A DNA stretch of 64,000 nt, taken from a bacterium 1XD21-13. GTDB lineage: Bacteria > Bacillota > Clostridia > Lachnospirales > Lachnospiraceae. The stretch is taken from contig QZDX01000005.1 in NCBI GenBank assembly GCA_009917555.1, forward strand, positions 1-64,000. Direction: 5' to 3'. How positions within the stretch are numbered: position 1 is the first letter of the stretch; each line of letters begins with the position of its first letter. The notes under the pieces were generated by a model that saw only the letters and a list, made by a program, of their open reading frames with translations, made no database searches and was not told where the DNA came from. This document shows positions 35,039 to 44,119 of the stretch, piece after piece. The position numbers and the translations under genes were made by a program.

Positions 35039-37960
35039 ATGACAATCGAACAATTAGAAGCCTACGAACTGATAGAAAAAAAAGTAATCGACGAGCTGAA
35101 ATCCACAGGTTACTATTTAAAGCACAGGAAAACAGGAGCCAAGGTCTGCCTCCTCTCCAACGAGGACAACAACAAGGTCTTTTACATCGGCTTTCGGACC
35201 CCTGCGCCGGACGACACGGGCGTGCCCCACATTCTGGAGCATTCCGTCCTGTGCGGTTCCAGGGAATTTCCGGTGAAGGACCCCTTTGTGGAACTGGCCA
35301 AGGGTTCCCTGAACACCTTCCTGAACGCCATGACCTACCCGGATAAGACCGTCTATCCGGTGGCAAGCTGCAACGACCGGGACTTTCAGAATCTGATCCA
35401 TGTATACATGGACGCGGTTTTCTACCCCAATATCTACGAGAAGGAGGAGATCTTCCGTCAGGAGGGCTGGCATTATGAACTGGAATCCGAGGACGCTCCC
35501 CTGACGCTGAACGGCGTGGTGTACAATGAGATGAAGGGCGCATTTTCCTCCCCGGAGGGCGTACTGGAGCGGGAGATCCTCAATTCCCTGTATCCGGACA
35601 CCACCTATGCCAACGAATCCGGCGGTGATCCGGGGGCCATTCCCACCTTGAAATACAGCGAATTTCTGGATTTCCACAGCCGTTACTACCATCCGTCAAA
35701 CAGTTACATTTACCTCTACGGCGACTGTGACATGGCGGAAAAGCTTACCTGGCTTGACGAGCATTATCTGAGCAAATACGACTGCCTTCCGGTGGATTCC
35801 GAGGTACGGACCCAGAAGCCTTTTGCGAAAACCCGCGAGGTGGTGAGGGAGTACTCCGTCTCCGCAGAGGAGGGCACCGAGGATAAAACCTACCTTTCCT
35901 ACAATAAATCCGTGGGCGATACCATGGACAAAAAGCTGTATCTTGCCATGCAGGTACTGGAGTATGTGCTTCTTTCCATGCCGGGCGCGCCCTTGAAGCA
36001 GGCCCTTTTGGACGCCGGGATTGGCAAGGATATTATGAGCTCCTACGACAATGGGGTGAAGCAGCCCATTTTCTCCATCATTGCAAAGGAAGCCAATGAG
36101 GATCAGAAGGACGTCTTTGTGGAGGTGATTGAACGTACCCTTCGGGAGCTTCTTAAGAAGGGACTGGACGAGAAGGCGCTCCGGGCCGGAATCAATTATT
36201 TTGAATTCCGTTACCGGGAGGCGGATTTCGGCAGCTATCCGGCAGGACTGATGTACGGCCTCCAGGCCTTTGACAGCTGGCTTTACGATGAAAACAGCGT
36301 ATTTCTCCATCTGGAGGCGGTAGAGACCTTTGCCTTTTTGAAGGAGCAGGCGGATAAGGGGTATTTTGAAGAGCTGATGCGGACGTATCTTCTTGACAAT
36401 CCCCATGCCTCCATCGTTATCATCCGGCCGAGGAAGGGGCTGACGGCTCTGCAGGATGAGGAGCTTGCAAAGCGGCTTGAGGAATATAAGAACGGACTTG
36501 ACAAGGCGCAGCTTGGGGAGCTGATCGCATTTACCAGGCATCTGAAGGAGTATCAGAGCGAGCCGTCCTCCCAGGAGGATTTGGAGAAGATTCCCCTTCT
36601 GGAGCGGGAGGATATCGGCAAAAAGGCCTTTTCCTTCCAGAATGAGGTTTATCCGGCAGGGGACGTGCAGGTGGTGCACCACGATCTGTACACCAACGGA
36701 ATCGGTTATGTAAACCTTATGTTCCGGGCAAACGAGATCCCGAAGAGGCTGATCCCCTGTCTTGGACTTTTAAAGGCAGTTCTGGGAAATGTGGATACGG
36801 AGCATTATACCTACGGGGAATTTGCTAAGGAGCTGAACCTTCATACGGGCGGTATTTCCTGCGGGGTCAATTCCTATGAAAGCCTGAAAGAACCGGGGGC
36901 TTTTACGGCTATGTTCGAGGTGCGGTGCAAGGCGCTCTATGAAGAGCTTCCCAGGGCGTTTTCCATGATAGAGGAAATGCTGCTGACCTCGAAGCTTCGG
37001 GATCGGAAGCGGCTTACGGAGGTTTCGGCGGAGACGCGGTCGAGGCTGCAGATGGTATTTACCACGGCGGGCCATTCGATGGCCGCTCTGCGGGCCATGT
37101 CATATTTATCGGAAAGCTCCTGCTTTGCGGACGCAACTGGAGGCGTGGCCTTCTATGAGTTCATGGAGGAGGCGGAAGAAACCCTTTCGGAAAACTGGGA
37201 GCAGCTTGCGGGGGATTTGGAAGAACTGGTCCGTGCCCTGTTCCGGAAGGAGAATCTGACGGTCAGCTATACGGCGGAGAAAAAGAGCCTGGAGGATTTG
37301 AAGAAGCAGGTGGAGGCTCTTCTCTTGAAGCTTTATGATGATCCGGTGGAGAAGGAGCAGTGGAGCTTAAAGGCCGGCCGGACAAACGAGGGCTTAAAGA
37401 CCTCCTCACAGATTCAGTATGTGGCCAGGGCCGGAAGCTTTGGAGAGGCCGGACTGCCCTATACGGGGGCGCTGTCTGTGCTGCGTACTATTATGAGCTA
37501 CGATTATCTCTGGAACAATGTCCGTGTAAAGGGCGGCGCTTACGGCTGTATGAACAATTACACCCGGACCGGTTTTGGCTATATGATGTCCTACCGGGAC
37601 CCGAACCTTGAAAAAACCAACCGGATTTTTGAGGAAAGCGCGGACTATGTGGAGCAGTTTGAGGCGTCGGAGCGTGATATGACAAAATATATCATCGGCA
37701 CCGTGAGCAACCTGGATACGCCGCTGAATCCCAACGCCAAGGGAGCGCGGTCCATGAGCGCCTGGCTGCAGGGACTGGAAGAGGAAAACGTACAGCGGGA
37801 GAGGGATCAGGTGCTGACCTGCGAGAGTAAGGATATTCGGGCCCTGGCGCCTTACCTGAGGGCGGTGCTGTCACAGAAGCATATCTGTGTAATTGGGAAT
37901 GAAGCGAAACTGGAGGAGCAGAAGGAGCTGTTTGAGACGGTACGGAACTTGTTCCATTAG
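35039..37960 (+). CDS. M16C-family zinc metallopeptidase (presequence-protease-like)
   Basis: This 973-residue inverzincin has the reversed zinc motif HILEH at residues 64-68 in PHILEHSVLCGS, with the third ligand Glu in the VVYNEMKGAFSSPE region about 75 residues later. The length and the two-half architecture fit the M16C group (PreP, falcilysin, and Clostridium HypA-type proteins), which degrade unstructured peptides in an enclosed chamber. No signal peptide is seen, so it likely acts in the cytoplasm. It is the only gene in its unit, followed by a terminator. Confidence 0.93.
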   Translation: MTIEQLEAYELIEKKVIDELKSTGYYLKHRKTGAKVCLLSNEDNNKVFYIGFRTPAPDDTGVPHILEHSVLCGSREFPVKDPFVELAKGSLNTFLNAMTYPDKTVYPVASCNDRDFQNLIHVYMDAVFYPNIYEKEEIFRQEGWHYELESEDAPLTLNGVVYNEMKGAFSSPEGVLEREILNSLYPDTTYANESGGDPGAIPTLKYSEFLDFHSRYYHPSNSYIYLYGDCDMAEKLTWLDEHYLSKYDCLPVDSEVRTQKPFAKTREVVREYSVSAEEGTEDKTYLSYNKSVGDTMDKKLYLAMQVLEYVLLSMPGAPLKQALLDAGIGKDIMSSYDNGVKQPIFSIIAKEANEDQKDVFVEVIERTLRELLKKGLDEKALRAGINYFEFRYREADFGSYPAGLMYGLQAFDSWLYDENSVFLHLEAVETFAFLKEQADKGYFEELMRTYLLDNPHASIVIIRPRKGLTALQDEELAKRLEEYKNGLDKAQLGELIAFTRHLKEYQSEPSSQEDLEKIPLLEREDIGKKAFSFQNEVYPAGDVQVVHHDLYTNGIGYVNLMFRANEIPKRLIPCLGLLKAVLGNVDTEHYTYGEFAKELNLHTGGISCGVNSYESLKEPGAFTAMFEVRCKALYEELPRAFSMIEEMLLTSKLRDRKRLTEVSAETRSRLQMVFTTAGHSMAALRAMSYLSESSCFADATGGVAFYEFMEEAEETLSENWEQLAGDLEELVRALFRKENLTVSYTAEKKSLEDLKKQVEALLLKLYDDPVEKEQWSLKAGRTNEGLKTSSQIQYVARAGSFGEAGLPYTGALSVLRTIMSYDYLWNNVRVKGGAYGCMNNYTRTGFGYMMSYRDPNLEKTNRIFEESADYVEQFEASERDMTKYIIGTVSNLDTPLNPNAKGARSMSAWLQGLEEENVQRERDQVLTCESKDIRALAPYLRAVLSQKHICVIGNEAKLEEQKELFETVRNLFH

Positions 37961-38024
37961 GATAACGAATCATAAGTTTTGCCTTATTCATTGATGCCGT
38001 ACGATAGATTTATATACAATAAAT

Positions 38025-38088
38025 GCCTCTGCGGGCCGGACCATATATCTTCGGCTCTGGAAGGATAGATAATGAGAGGCGCTTTTTT
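38025..38088 (+). terminator. Terminator after the M16C peptidase
   Basis: GCCTCT (38025-38030) pairs with AGAGGC (38075-38080) around an internally folded loop, and GCTTTTTT follows. Confidence 0.7.
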
Positions 38089-38175
38089 AAAATAAGCATC
38101 AGCCATTTCCGCATCCGGCGTTCGGCTGTCTTGTTTTACGAAAGTACCCTGAAAGACAAAGGAGGGAGCTTGTAA

Positions 38176-39732
38176 ATGGATACTTTACAACTGATACTGT
38201 CAATTTTACCCCCGATCATCGCAATCGGTCTGGCACTGATTACCAAGGAGGTTATTTCCTCCCTGCTCATCGGTATTCTGGCCGGTACCCTGATCTACAG
38301 CCAGGGCAACGTGGTGGGCATGGTAACCTCGGCCTTTGAGCTGATGGGAAGCAAGATTGGCGACAATGTGAACATTTTGATTTTCCTGGGACTTTTAGGT
38401 GCTCTGGTGGTTATTGTGACACGCGCCGGAGGCTCCGCGGCCTATGGAGAGTGGGCTTCCAAGAAGCTGACCACCCGGCGGGGCGCAGCCCTTGCCACCA
38501 GCGCTCTTGGCTGTCTGATTTTTATTGATGACTATTTTAACTGCCTGTCTGTGGGAACGGTTATGCGTCCCGTGACAGATAAGCATCGGATTTCCAGGGC
38601 AAAGCTGGCTTATCTTCTGGATGCCACCGCAGCACCCATCTGTATCATTGCACCGGTGTCAAGCTGGGGCGCCTCTGTGGCCTCCTATATGGCGGATGCT
38701 ACGGGAATGAACGGAATGACCACCTTTGTGAAGACCATTCCCTACAACTTTTATGCCATTTTAACCATTGTGATGATTCTGGTGGTATGTCTGACCAAGC
38801 TCAACTATGGCCCCATGGCAAAATTTGAGAAGAATGCCATTGAGAAGGGAGATCTCTTCACCCACACAGAAAATGTGGTGACGGATGATTTTGGCGGCAA
38901 CAATGGGGGCAAGGCTTTGAAGGGAAAGGTGTATGACCTGGTGATTCCCATTCTGGCTCTGATTGTATGTACGGTACTTGCCATGGTTTACACAGGCGGC
39001 GGATTTTCGGGAACGCCATTCCTGTCCTCCTTCGGCGAGTGTGATTCCTCCTTCTCCCTGGTGCTTGGAAGCTTCCTGGGGCTGGTGGTAACCTTTATCC
39101 TGTATATTCCCCGGAAGGTCTTAAGCTTCGTGGACTTTATGGGCGGCATTACTGAGGGAATCAAGTCCATGGTTCCGGCCTTTACCATTTTGATTCTAGC
39201 CTGGACCATCGGCGGCGTGTGCAGCTCCGATTATCTGAATACGGGAGAGCTGGTGGGAAATGCCATTTCCAATTCCTCCTTCCCTGTCTTCCTGCTTCCG
39301 GCGGTAATTCTCATTGTGGCGGCCTTCCTGGGCTTCTCAACGGGAACCTCCTGGGGCACCATGGCAATTCTGATTCCGATTGGAGCGGCCATTGCAAGCA
39401 CACCTCAGACACAGCATCTGCTTCTGCCCATCTTTGGCTGTACCTTAGGCGGCGCTGTTTTCGGCGATCATGTTTCACCGATTTCCGATACTACCATCCT
39501 TTCCTCTACGGGAGCAGGCTGTAACCATCTGGACCATGTGTCCTCCCAGATGTACTACGCATCCACGGTGCTGGTGTGCTGCTTTGTAGGCCACGTGCTC
39601 ATGGGACTTATGGGCGGAAGCCTGGTGGTGCCTCTCATTGTTTCCATTGCACTGCTGCTGGCGGTACTCTATGTGTTGAACCGGATGCAGAGCAAGAAGG
39701 AGAGCATAGATTATTCACAGGTGAAATATTAA
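38176..39732 (+). CDS. NhaC-family Na+/H+ antiporter
   Basis: This 518-residue integral membrane protein has about 11-12 hydrophobic segments. Conserved family regions include FIDDYFNCLSVGTVMRPVTD, APVSSWGASVASYM, FSTGTSWGTMAILIPIGAA and FGDHVSPISDTTILSSTGAGC. NhaC-type transporters exchange sodium for protons or, in some relatives, organic acids (malate-lactate or tyrosine-tyramine exchange), so the substrate is not certain. It stands alone between terminators. AAAGGAGGG lies upstream of the ATG. Confidence 0.92.
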   Translation: MDTLQLILSILPPIIAIGLALITKEVISSLLIGILAGTLIYSQGNVVGMVTSAFELMGSKIGDNVNILIFLGLLGALVVIVTRAGGSAAYGEWASKKLTTRRGAALATSALGCLIFIDDYFNCLSVGTVMRPVTDKHRISRAKLAYLLDATAAPICIIAPVSSWGASVASYMADATGMNGMTTFVKTIPYNFYAILTIVMILVVCLTKLNYGPMAKFEKNAIEKGDLFTHTENVVTDDFGGNNGGKALKGKVYDLVIPILALIVCTVLAMVYTGGGFSGTPFLSSFGECDSSFSLVLGSFLGLVVTFILYIPRKVLSFVDFMGGITEGIKSMVPAFTILILAWTIGGVCSSDYLNTGELVGNAISNSSFPVFLLPAVILIVAAFLGFSTGTSWGTMAILIPIGAAIASTPQTQHLLLPIFGCTLGGAVFGDHVSPISDTTILSSTGAGCNHLDHVSSQMYYASTVLVCCFVGHVLMGLMGGSLVVPLIVSIALLLAVLYVLNRMQSKKESIDYSQVKY

Positions 39733-39750
39733 AAAGTAAGCAACGATAAA

Positions 39751-39800
39751 AGCGGTTACCGCTTGCCAGACATCTGACGGGCGGTAACCACTGTGCTTTT
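39751..39800 (+). terminator. Terminator after the antiporter gene
   Basis: GGTTACCGC (39754-39762) pairs exactly with GCGGTAACC (39781-39789); a flanking AAAAGC and GCTTTT extend the stem into a T-run. Confidence 0.75.
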
Positions 39801-39815
39801 AAAACAGAAGACGAC

Positions 39816-39939
39816 TACGGAACTGGAAACAGTAATTGCCCATGAAGTGCACAAATCAGTTTACGGACACATGTTTTTGTGGCCGGAAATTGATTTAATC
39901 CCGGTGTACTGAATGGGCGATTACGGAACTGGAATAGGA
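39816..39939 (+). repeat. 124-bp hairpin element, copy B (era leader)
   Basis: It begins TACGGAACTGGAAAC and ends TTACGGAACTGGAATAGG. The outer arm GTAATTGCCCAT...AGTGCAC pairs with GTGTACT...ATGGGCGATTAC; the middle AAATCA pairs with TGATTT; the tip CGG-a-CACA pairs with TGTG-g-CCG. Its arms differ from copy A in sequence but pair in the same places. The tail provides the era ribosome-binding site. Confidence 0.85.
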
Positions 39940-39948
39940 ATAACATAT

Positions 39949-40860
39949 ATGACAGCAAACAATAAATCCGGCTTTGCCACCCTCATCGGCAGGCCAAATG
40001 TGGGAAAGTCAACTCTGATGAATCAACTGATCGGCCAGAAAATTGCCATTACCTCCCACAAGCCCCAAACCACCCGAAACCGGATACAGACGGTGTACAC
40101 CAGCGAGGAAGGGCAGATAGTCTTTGTGGACACCCCAGGCATCCACAAGGCAAAAAATAAGCTGGGGGAATATATGGTCCATGTGGCGGAGCGCACTCTT
40201 CGGGAGGTGGACGTGATTCTCTGGCTGGTAGAGCCCTCCGACTTTATCGGCCCTGGGGACCGGCACATTGTAGAGCAGCTTAAACGGGTGGACACACCGG
40301 TCATCCTTGTAATCAACAAGACAGACACCGTAAAAAAAGAGGAGCTTCTGCCCTTCATTGACACCTATCGGAAGCTCTACGATTTCCACGAGATCGTACC
40401 GGTGTCCGCCCTGAAGGGGGATAACACCGAGGTTCTGATTCAGCAGATATTCAAATATCTGCCCTACGGCCCCAATTTTTACGACGAGGACACCATAACC
40501 GATCAGCCCATGCGTCAGATTGTAGCAGAGCTTATCCGCGAGAAGGCCCTCCGCTGTCTGGACGAGGAGATTCCTCACGGAATCGCCGTTTCCATCGAGA
40601 GCATGAAAACCCGATCCGGCGGAAGGGTTACGGATATAGAGGCAACCATAATCTGCGAAAAGGACTCCCACAAGGGCATCATCATCGGAAAACAGGGTGC
40701 CATGCTGAAAAAAATAGGAAGCGCCGCCCGATACGAAATAGAGGAGCAGCTAGAGCACAAGGTCAACCTGCAGCTCTGGGTAAAGGTAAAAAAAGACTGG
40801 CGCGACAGTGACTTTTTGATCAAAAACTTTGGTTATAACAAAAAAGACCTGGAGACATAG
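39949..40860 (+). CDS. era: GTPase Era
   Basis: This 303-residue GTPase is needed for 16S rRNA maturation and 30S assembly. It shows G1 GRPNVGKST, G2-region TSHKPQTTRNRI, G3 VDTPGIHK, G4 NKTD and G5 VSALKG, followed by the C-terminal KH domain (ETxxRGGRVTDIEATI-like region, with KGIIIGKQGAMLKKIG). ATG 39949 is used because the repeat's AATAGGAA lies about 8 nt upstream and SGFATLIGRPNVGKS follows closely. The era-yqzL-recO order is typical of Firmicutes. Confidence 0.96.
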   Translation: MTANNKSGFATLIGRPNVGKSTLMNQLIGQKIAITSHKPQTTRNRIQTVYTSEEGQIVFVDTPGIHKAKNKLGEYMVHVAERTLREVDVILWLVEPSDFIGPGDRHIVEQLKRVDTPVILVINKTDTVKKEELLPFIDTYRKLYDFHEIVPVSALKGDNTEVLIQQIFKYLPYGPNFYDEDTITDQPMRQIVAELIREKALRCLDEEIPHGIAVSIESMKTRSGGRVTDIEATIICEKDSHKGIIIGKQGAMLKKIGSAARYEIEEQLEHKVNLQLWVKVKKDWRDSDFLIKNFGYNKKDLET

Positions 40861-41041
40861 GTTTGCACAGCCTTACAGCTTAGCCAAAATGAAACAAAGC
40901 GCACACCCCACAAAACGAAAACCTGTCAAGGTATTTTCCACAAAAAGATCTGGTAGTTTTTTAACAGGATAACAAGAGTGCTCCTGGAGATTCTAATAAT
41001 ATACCTAAGGTACATTTAGAGTTAGAACAGGGGCGATGAGA

Positions 41042-41230
41042 ATGACATGGGAGCAGTTTGAAGAGACAGGAGCAGTGAGGGATTATCTTGCCTATCGGGA
41101 ATCCGCAGGGAGAGTGCGGACCTGGATGGAGCAAAGAGGCGCGGAAAGCATAGAGGCCAAAAAAGAGACGGAGCATGGGACAGACAATCACAGTGACCGG
41201 CATGATACTGGCAGCGTATCCATACAATGA
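41042..41230 (+). CDS. YqzL-like small protein
   Basis: The 62-residue product begins MTWEQFEETGAVRDYLAYRE, which has the pattern of the YqzL family (short protein with a 'W..F..TG....YL.YKE' core) found between era and recO in Bacillus and clostridia. The C-terminal half is polar and may be disordered. GGGG lies 8 nt before ATG 41042; an ATG at 41036 is too close. Its 3' end overlaps recO by 56 nt in another frame. The role is unknown. Confidence 0.65.
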   Translation: MTWEQFEETGAVRDYLAYRESAGRVRTWMEQRGAESIEAKKETEHGTDNHSDRHDTGSVSIQ

Positions 41231-41825
41231 TTATGATAAGCGGCTGATTGTGCTCACAAAGGAACGAGGAAAAATCACAGTATTTGCGAAGGGAGCCAGG
41301 CGTCAGAACAGCTCTCTTCTTGCTGTGTGTAATTCCTTTGTGCTGGGGGAATTCTTTGTGTATGAGGGTCGAAGCTCCTTCAATCTTATGCAGGCAAAGG
41401 TACTAAATTACTTTTCTGAGCTTGGAACAGACGTAGAGGGCGCTTGTTATGGCTTTTATTTCTGTGAGGTGGCGGAGTATTACACCAGAGAGGCCAGCGA
41501 CGAGCTCCCCATGCTGAAGCTTTTGTACCAGTCCCTTAGGGCCCTTTTGAATCGAAGCATACCCAATGAGCTAATTCGATACATATATGAGCTGAAAACA
41601 TTGGTGATAAATGGAGAGTGTCCTGTGGAATTTGATGATTTAGAGCTCTGCGATTCCACCCGGTATACCCTGTCCTTTATTGTGGCCTCTTTGCCGGAGA
41701 AGCTGTACACCTTTACTGTATCTGAGGCAGTCTTGGGAGAGCTTCGTTTTGTGCTTCACCGATGGCGTGACCTTTATATGGAAGGAAAATTCAAATCTCT
41801 GGAGATTCTGGAGGAAATGAGTTGA
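41175..41825 (+). CDS. recO: DNA repair protein RecO
   Basis: RecO anneals single strands and, with RecR, loads RecA during recombinational repair. The N-terminal OB fold is clear (TVTGMILAAYPYNDYDKRLIVLTKERGKITVFAKGARR), followed by the helical domain (EVAEYYTREASDELPMLKLLY). At 216 residues it is shorter than the usual ~245. The region after LVINGECPVEF lacks the CxxC pairs of the zinc finger common in Firmicute RecO proteins, so this looks like a zinc-less variant. The start lies inside the yqzL-like gene. Confidence 0.88.
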   Translation: MGQTITVTGMILAAYPYNDYDKRLIVLTKERGKITVFAKGARRQNSSLLAVCNSFVLGEFFVYEGRSSFNLMQAKVLNYFSELGTDVEGACYGFYFCEVAEYYTREASDELPMLKLLYQSLRALLNRSIPNELIRYIYELKTLVINGECPVEFDDLELCDSTRYTLSFIVASLPEKLYTFTVSEAVLGELRFVLHRWRDLYMEGKFKSLEILEEMS

Positions 41826-41917
41826 AAAAAAAGGAAAAAGACGCTATACTATCATGGAATGAAGGTCTGGCACGAGAGCCTTGGGTGTAAGCCTTCATAC
41901 TATGAGGAGGAACGCAT

Positions 41918-42511
41918 ATGAAAAAGTTAATTTGTCTATGCCTGTTGTGCCTCGTATTCCTTTTGACAGCCTGCTCCGAGAAGATACCGGAGGAGAATAC
42001 CATTGCCGTAGATAAAAAGGGCGTGGTAACCTACACAGTTGTGGAGGAGTTTGGAAAGGACTTTTATGAGGCGGAGGGACTTCGGGCGGATATTGAAGAA
42101 GAGGTAGCAGATTACAATCGGAATTTTGGTTCCGATCCTTTGACCCTAAAGAGTCTGGAGGTAGAGGATGGGACGGCTACCATGCAGCTTCAGTTTGCGG
42201 AGGCCCGCTATTATGAGGACTACTATGGAGCTTATTTTGGAGGAACCCTCTTTGTGGGCACCATAGAGGAGGCCAGGGACGCCGGATATAATCTGGACGG
42301 GGAATTCCTGGGCGCGGACGGCAGCCTGACCGATATCAGCCAGCTATCCAAGCCGGAGAGCCTAAAGGTGCTCGTTACAAGCGAGGCCCTTAAGATACAG
42401 GTTCCGGGGGAGATTCAGTGTGTCAGCCCCTCAGGAAGCGTAGTGCTTGTGGATAAGAAGGAGGCTGCCGTCAGCGAGGAGGCCGGGCAGGCCATCATTA
42501 TTTATAAATAA
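41918..42511 (+). CDS. Putative lipoprotein
   Basis: The 197-residue protein has a classical lipoprotein signal (KKLICLCLLCLVFLLTAC) with the lipidated Cys in LTAC at about residue 20. The mature part is acidic with repeated Glu/Asp/Tyr stretches (ARYYEDYYGAYFGG) and ends with a beta-rich segment. I recognise no domain. GAGGAGGA is upstream of the ATG. It lies between recO and glyS and is probably surface-exposed on the membrane. Confidence 0.75.
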   Translation: MKKLICLCLLCLVFLLTACSEKIPEENTIAVDKKGVVTYTVVEEFGKDFYEAEGLRADIEEEVADYNRNFGSDPLTLKSLEVEDGTATMQLQFAEARYYEDYYGAYFGGTLFVGTIEEARDAGYNLDGEFLGADGSLTDISQLSKPESLKVLVTSEALKIQVPGEIQCVSPSGSVVLVDKKEAAVSEEAGQAIIIYK

Positions 42512-42514
42512 AAA

Positions 42515-42625
42515 TCAGTAATATTCCTAACAGTGCATAAATCAATTTACAGGCACATATATCTGTGACTGGAAATTGATTTCATACAGGTGTACAGGGA
42601 GGACTATTACGGAACTTAAAATAAG
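42515..42625 (+). repeat. Hairpin element, copy C (glyS leader)
   Basis: The outer arm GTAATATTCCT pairs with AGGACTATTAC, the middle AAATCAATTT pairs exactly with AAATTGATTT, and the tip CAG-g-CACA pairs with TGTG-a-CTG. It ends TTACGGAACTTAAAATAAGG before the glyS Shine-Dalgarno. The 5' direct repeat is degenerate. Relative to copies A and B, both sides of several base pairs have changed together. Confidence 0.8.
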
Positions 42626-42636
42626 GAGATTAGAAA

Positions 42637-44025
42637 ATGGAAAAGACAATGGACAAGATTGCGGCTCTGGCCAAGGCGAGAGGATTTATTTATCCGGGCT
42701 CCGAGATTTACGGCGGCCTTGCCAATACCTGGGATTACGGAAATCTGGGGGTAGAGCTTAAGAACAATGTAAAGCGCGCCTGGTGGCAGAAATTTGTGCA
42801 GGAGAACCCCTACAATGTAGGTGTGGATTGTGCGATTCTCATGAATCCCCAGACCTGGGTGGCCTCCGGACACTTGGGAAGCTTCTCCGATCCGCTGATG
42901 GACTGTAAGAGCTGTAAGGCTCGTTTTCGGGCGGATCAGCTCATTGAGGATTATATGGCAGAGAATGGCATCAAGGCAGAGGGCTCCGTGGATGCCTGGT
43001 CTCAGGAGGAAATGAAGGCTTACATTGATGAGCATGAGATTGCCTGCCCCTCCTGTGGGAAGCATGATTTTACGGATATCCGTCAGTTCAATCTGATGTT
43101 CAAGACCTTCCAGGGCGTCACAGAGGATGCCAAGAATACCGTATATCTCCGGCCGGAGACGGCACAGGGGATCTTTGTAAACTTTAAAAATGTTCAGAGA
43201 ACCTCAAGAAAAAAGGTTCCCTTTGGTATTGCCCAGATTGGAAAGTCCTTCCGAAATGAGATTACCCCCGGAAACTTTACCTTCCGTACCAGAGAGTTTG
43301 AGCAGATGGAGCTGGAATTCTTCTGCAAGCCGGATACGGATCTGGAGTGGTTTGCTTACTGGAAGCAGTATTGCATTGACTGGCTGAAGGCTCTTGGCAT
43401 GAAGGATGAGGAGCTTCGGGCAAGGGATCACGAGAAGGAGGAGCTGAGCTTCTACAGCAAGGCCACCACGGATCTGGAATTCCTGTTTCCATTTGGCTGG
43501 GGCGAGCTGTGGGGAATCGCAGATCGTACCGATTATGACTTAACTCAGCATCAGAATGTATCCAAGGCAGATTTGTCTTACTTTGATGATGAGACAAAGG
43601 AGAAATATATTCCATATGTTATTGAGCCCTCCCTGGGAGCTGATCGTGTGGTTCTGGCTTTCCTGTGTGCGGCTTACGATGAGGAAGAGCTGGAGGGCGG
43701 CGACATGCGTACTGTGATGCATTTCCATCCGGCACTGGCTCCTGTTAAGATTGGCGTGCTTCCTCTGTCAAAGAAGCTGAATGAGGGTGCGGAGGCTATT
43801 TACCAGAAGCTCTGCAAGGCTTATAACTGTGAGTTTGACGATCGCGGCAATATTGGCAAGCGCTACCGCCGTCAGGATGAGATTGGAACGCCTTTCTGTG
43901 TCACCTATGATTTTGAGTCTGAGGAGGATGGGGCGGTTACCGTTCGTGACCGGGATACCATGGCACAGGTGCGTGTGAAGATTGATGAGCTGGAGGCTTA
44001 TTTTGCAGATAAGTTTCAGTTTTGA
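42637..44025 (+). CDS. glyS: Glycyl-tRNA synthetase (dimeric, class II)
   Basis: This 462-residue enzyme is the homodimeric alpha2 type. Motif-type regions are [21 protein letters not shown] at the start, [60 protein letters not shown] and [12 protein letters not shown]. It contains the CKSCKARFR and CPSCG cysteines of the zinc-like insertion. The C-terminal anticodon-binding domain begins [14 protein letters not shown]. Upstream there is a hairpin element rather than a T-box. AAGGAG precedes the ATG. Confidence 0.96.
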   Translation: MEKTMDKIAALAKARGFIYPGSEIYGGLANTWDYGNLGVELKNNVKRAWWQKFVQENPYNVGVDCAILMNPQTWVASGHLGSFSDPLMDCKSCKARFRADQLIEDYMAENGIKAEGSVDAWSQEEMKAYIDEHEIACPSCGKHDFTDIRQFNLMFKTFQGVTEDAKNTVYLRPETAQGIFVNFKNVQRTSRKKVPFGIAQIGKSFRNEITPGNFTFRTREFEQMELEFFCKPDTDLEWFAYWKQYCIDWLKALGMKDEELRARDHEKEELSFYSKATTDLEFLFPFGWGELWGIADRTDYDLTQHQNVSKADLSYFDDETKEKYIPYVIEPSLGADRVVLAFLCAAYDEEELEGGDMRTVMHFHPALAPVKIGVLPLSKKLNEGAEAIYQKLCKAYNCEFDDRGNIGKRYRRQDEIGTPFCVTYDFESEEDGAVTVRDRDTMAQVRVKIDELEAYFADKFQF

Positions 44026-44119
44026 GCTGTGAGCGGAAGGTTGACGAAATCACCAAATAGTGATAGTTTAAAATAGGAGCATTTAAAGCTCTGTAAATAA
44101 ATAACAAAGGAGTATGATT

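Noticed and set aside
42512-42636. T-box riboswitch before glyS
   Set aside because: There is no T-box consensus (AGGGTGGNACCGCG) and no terminator/antiterminator pair; the leader is the hairpin element instead.
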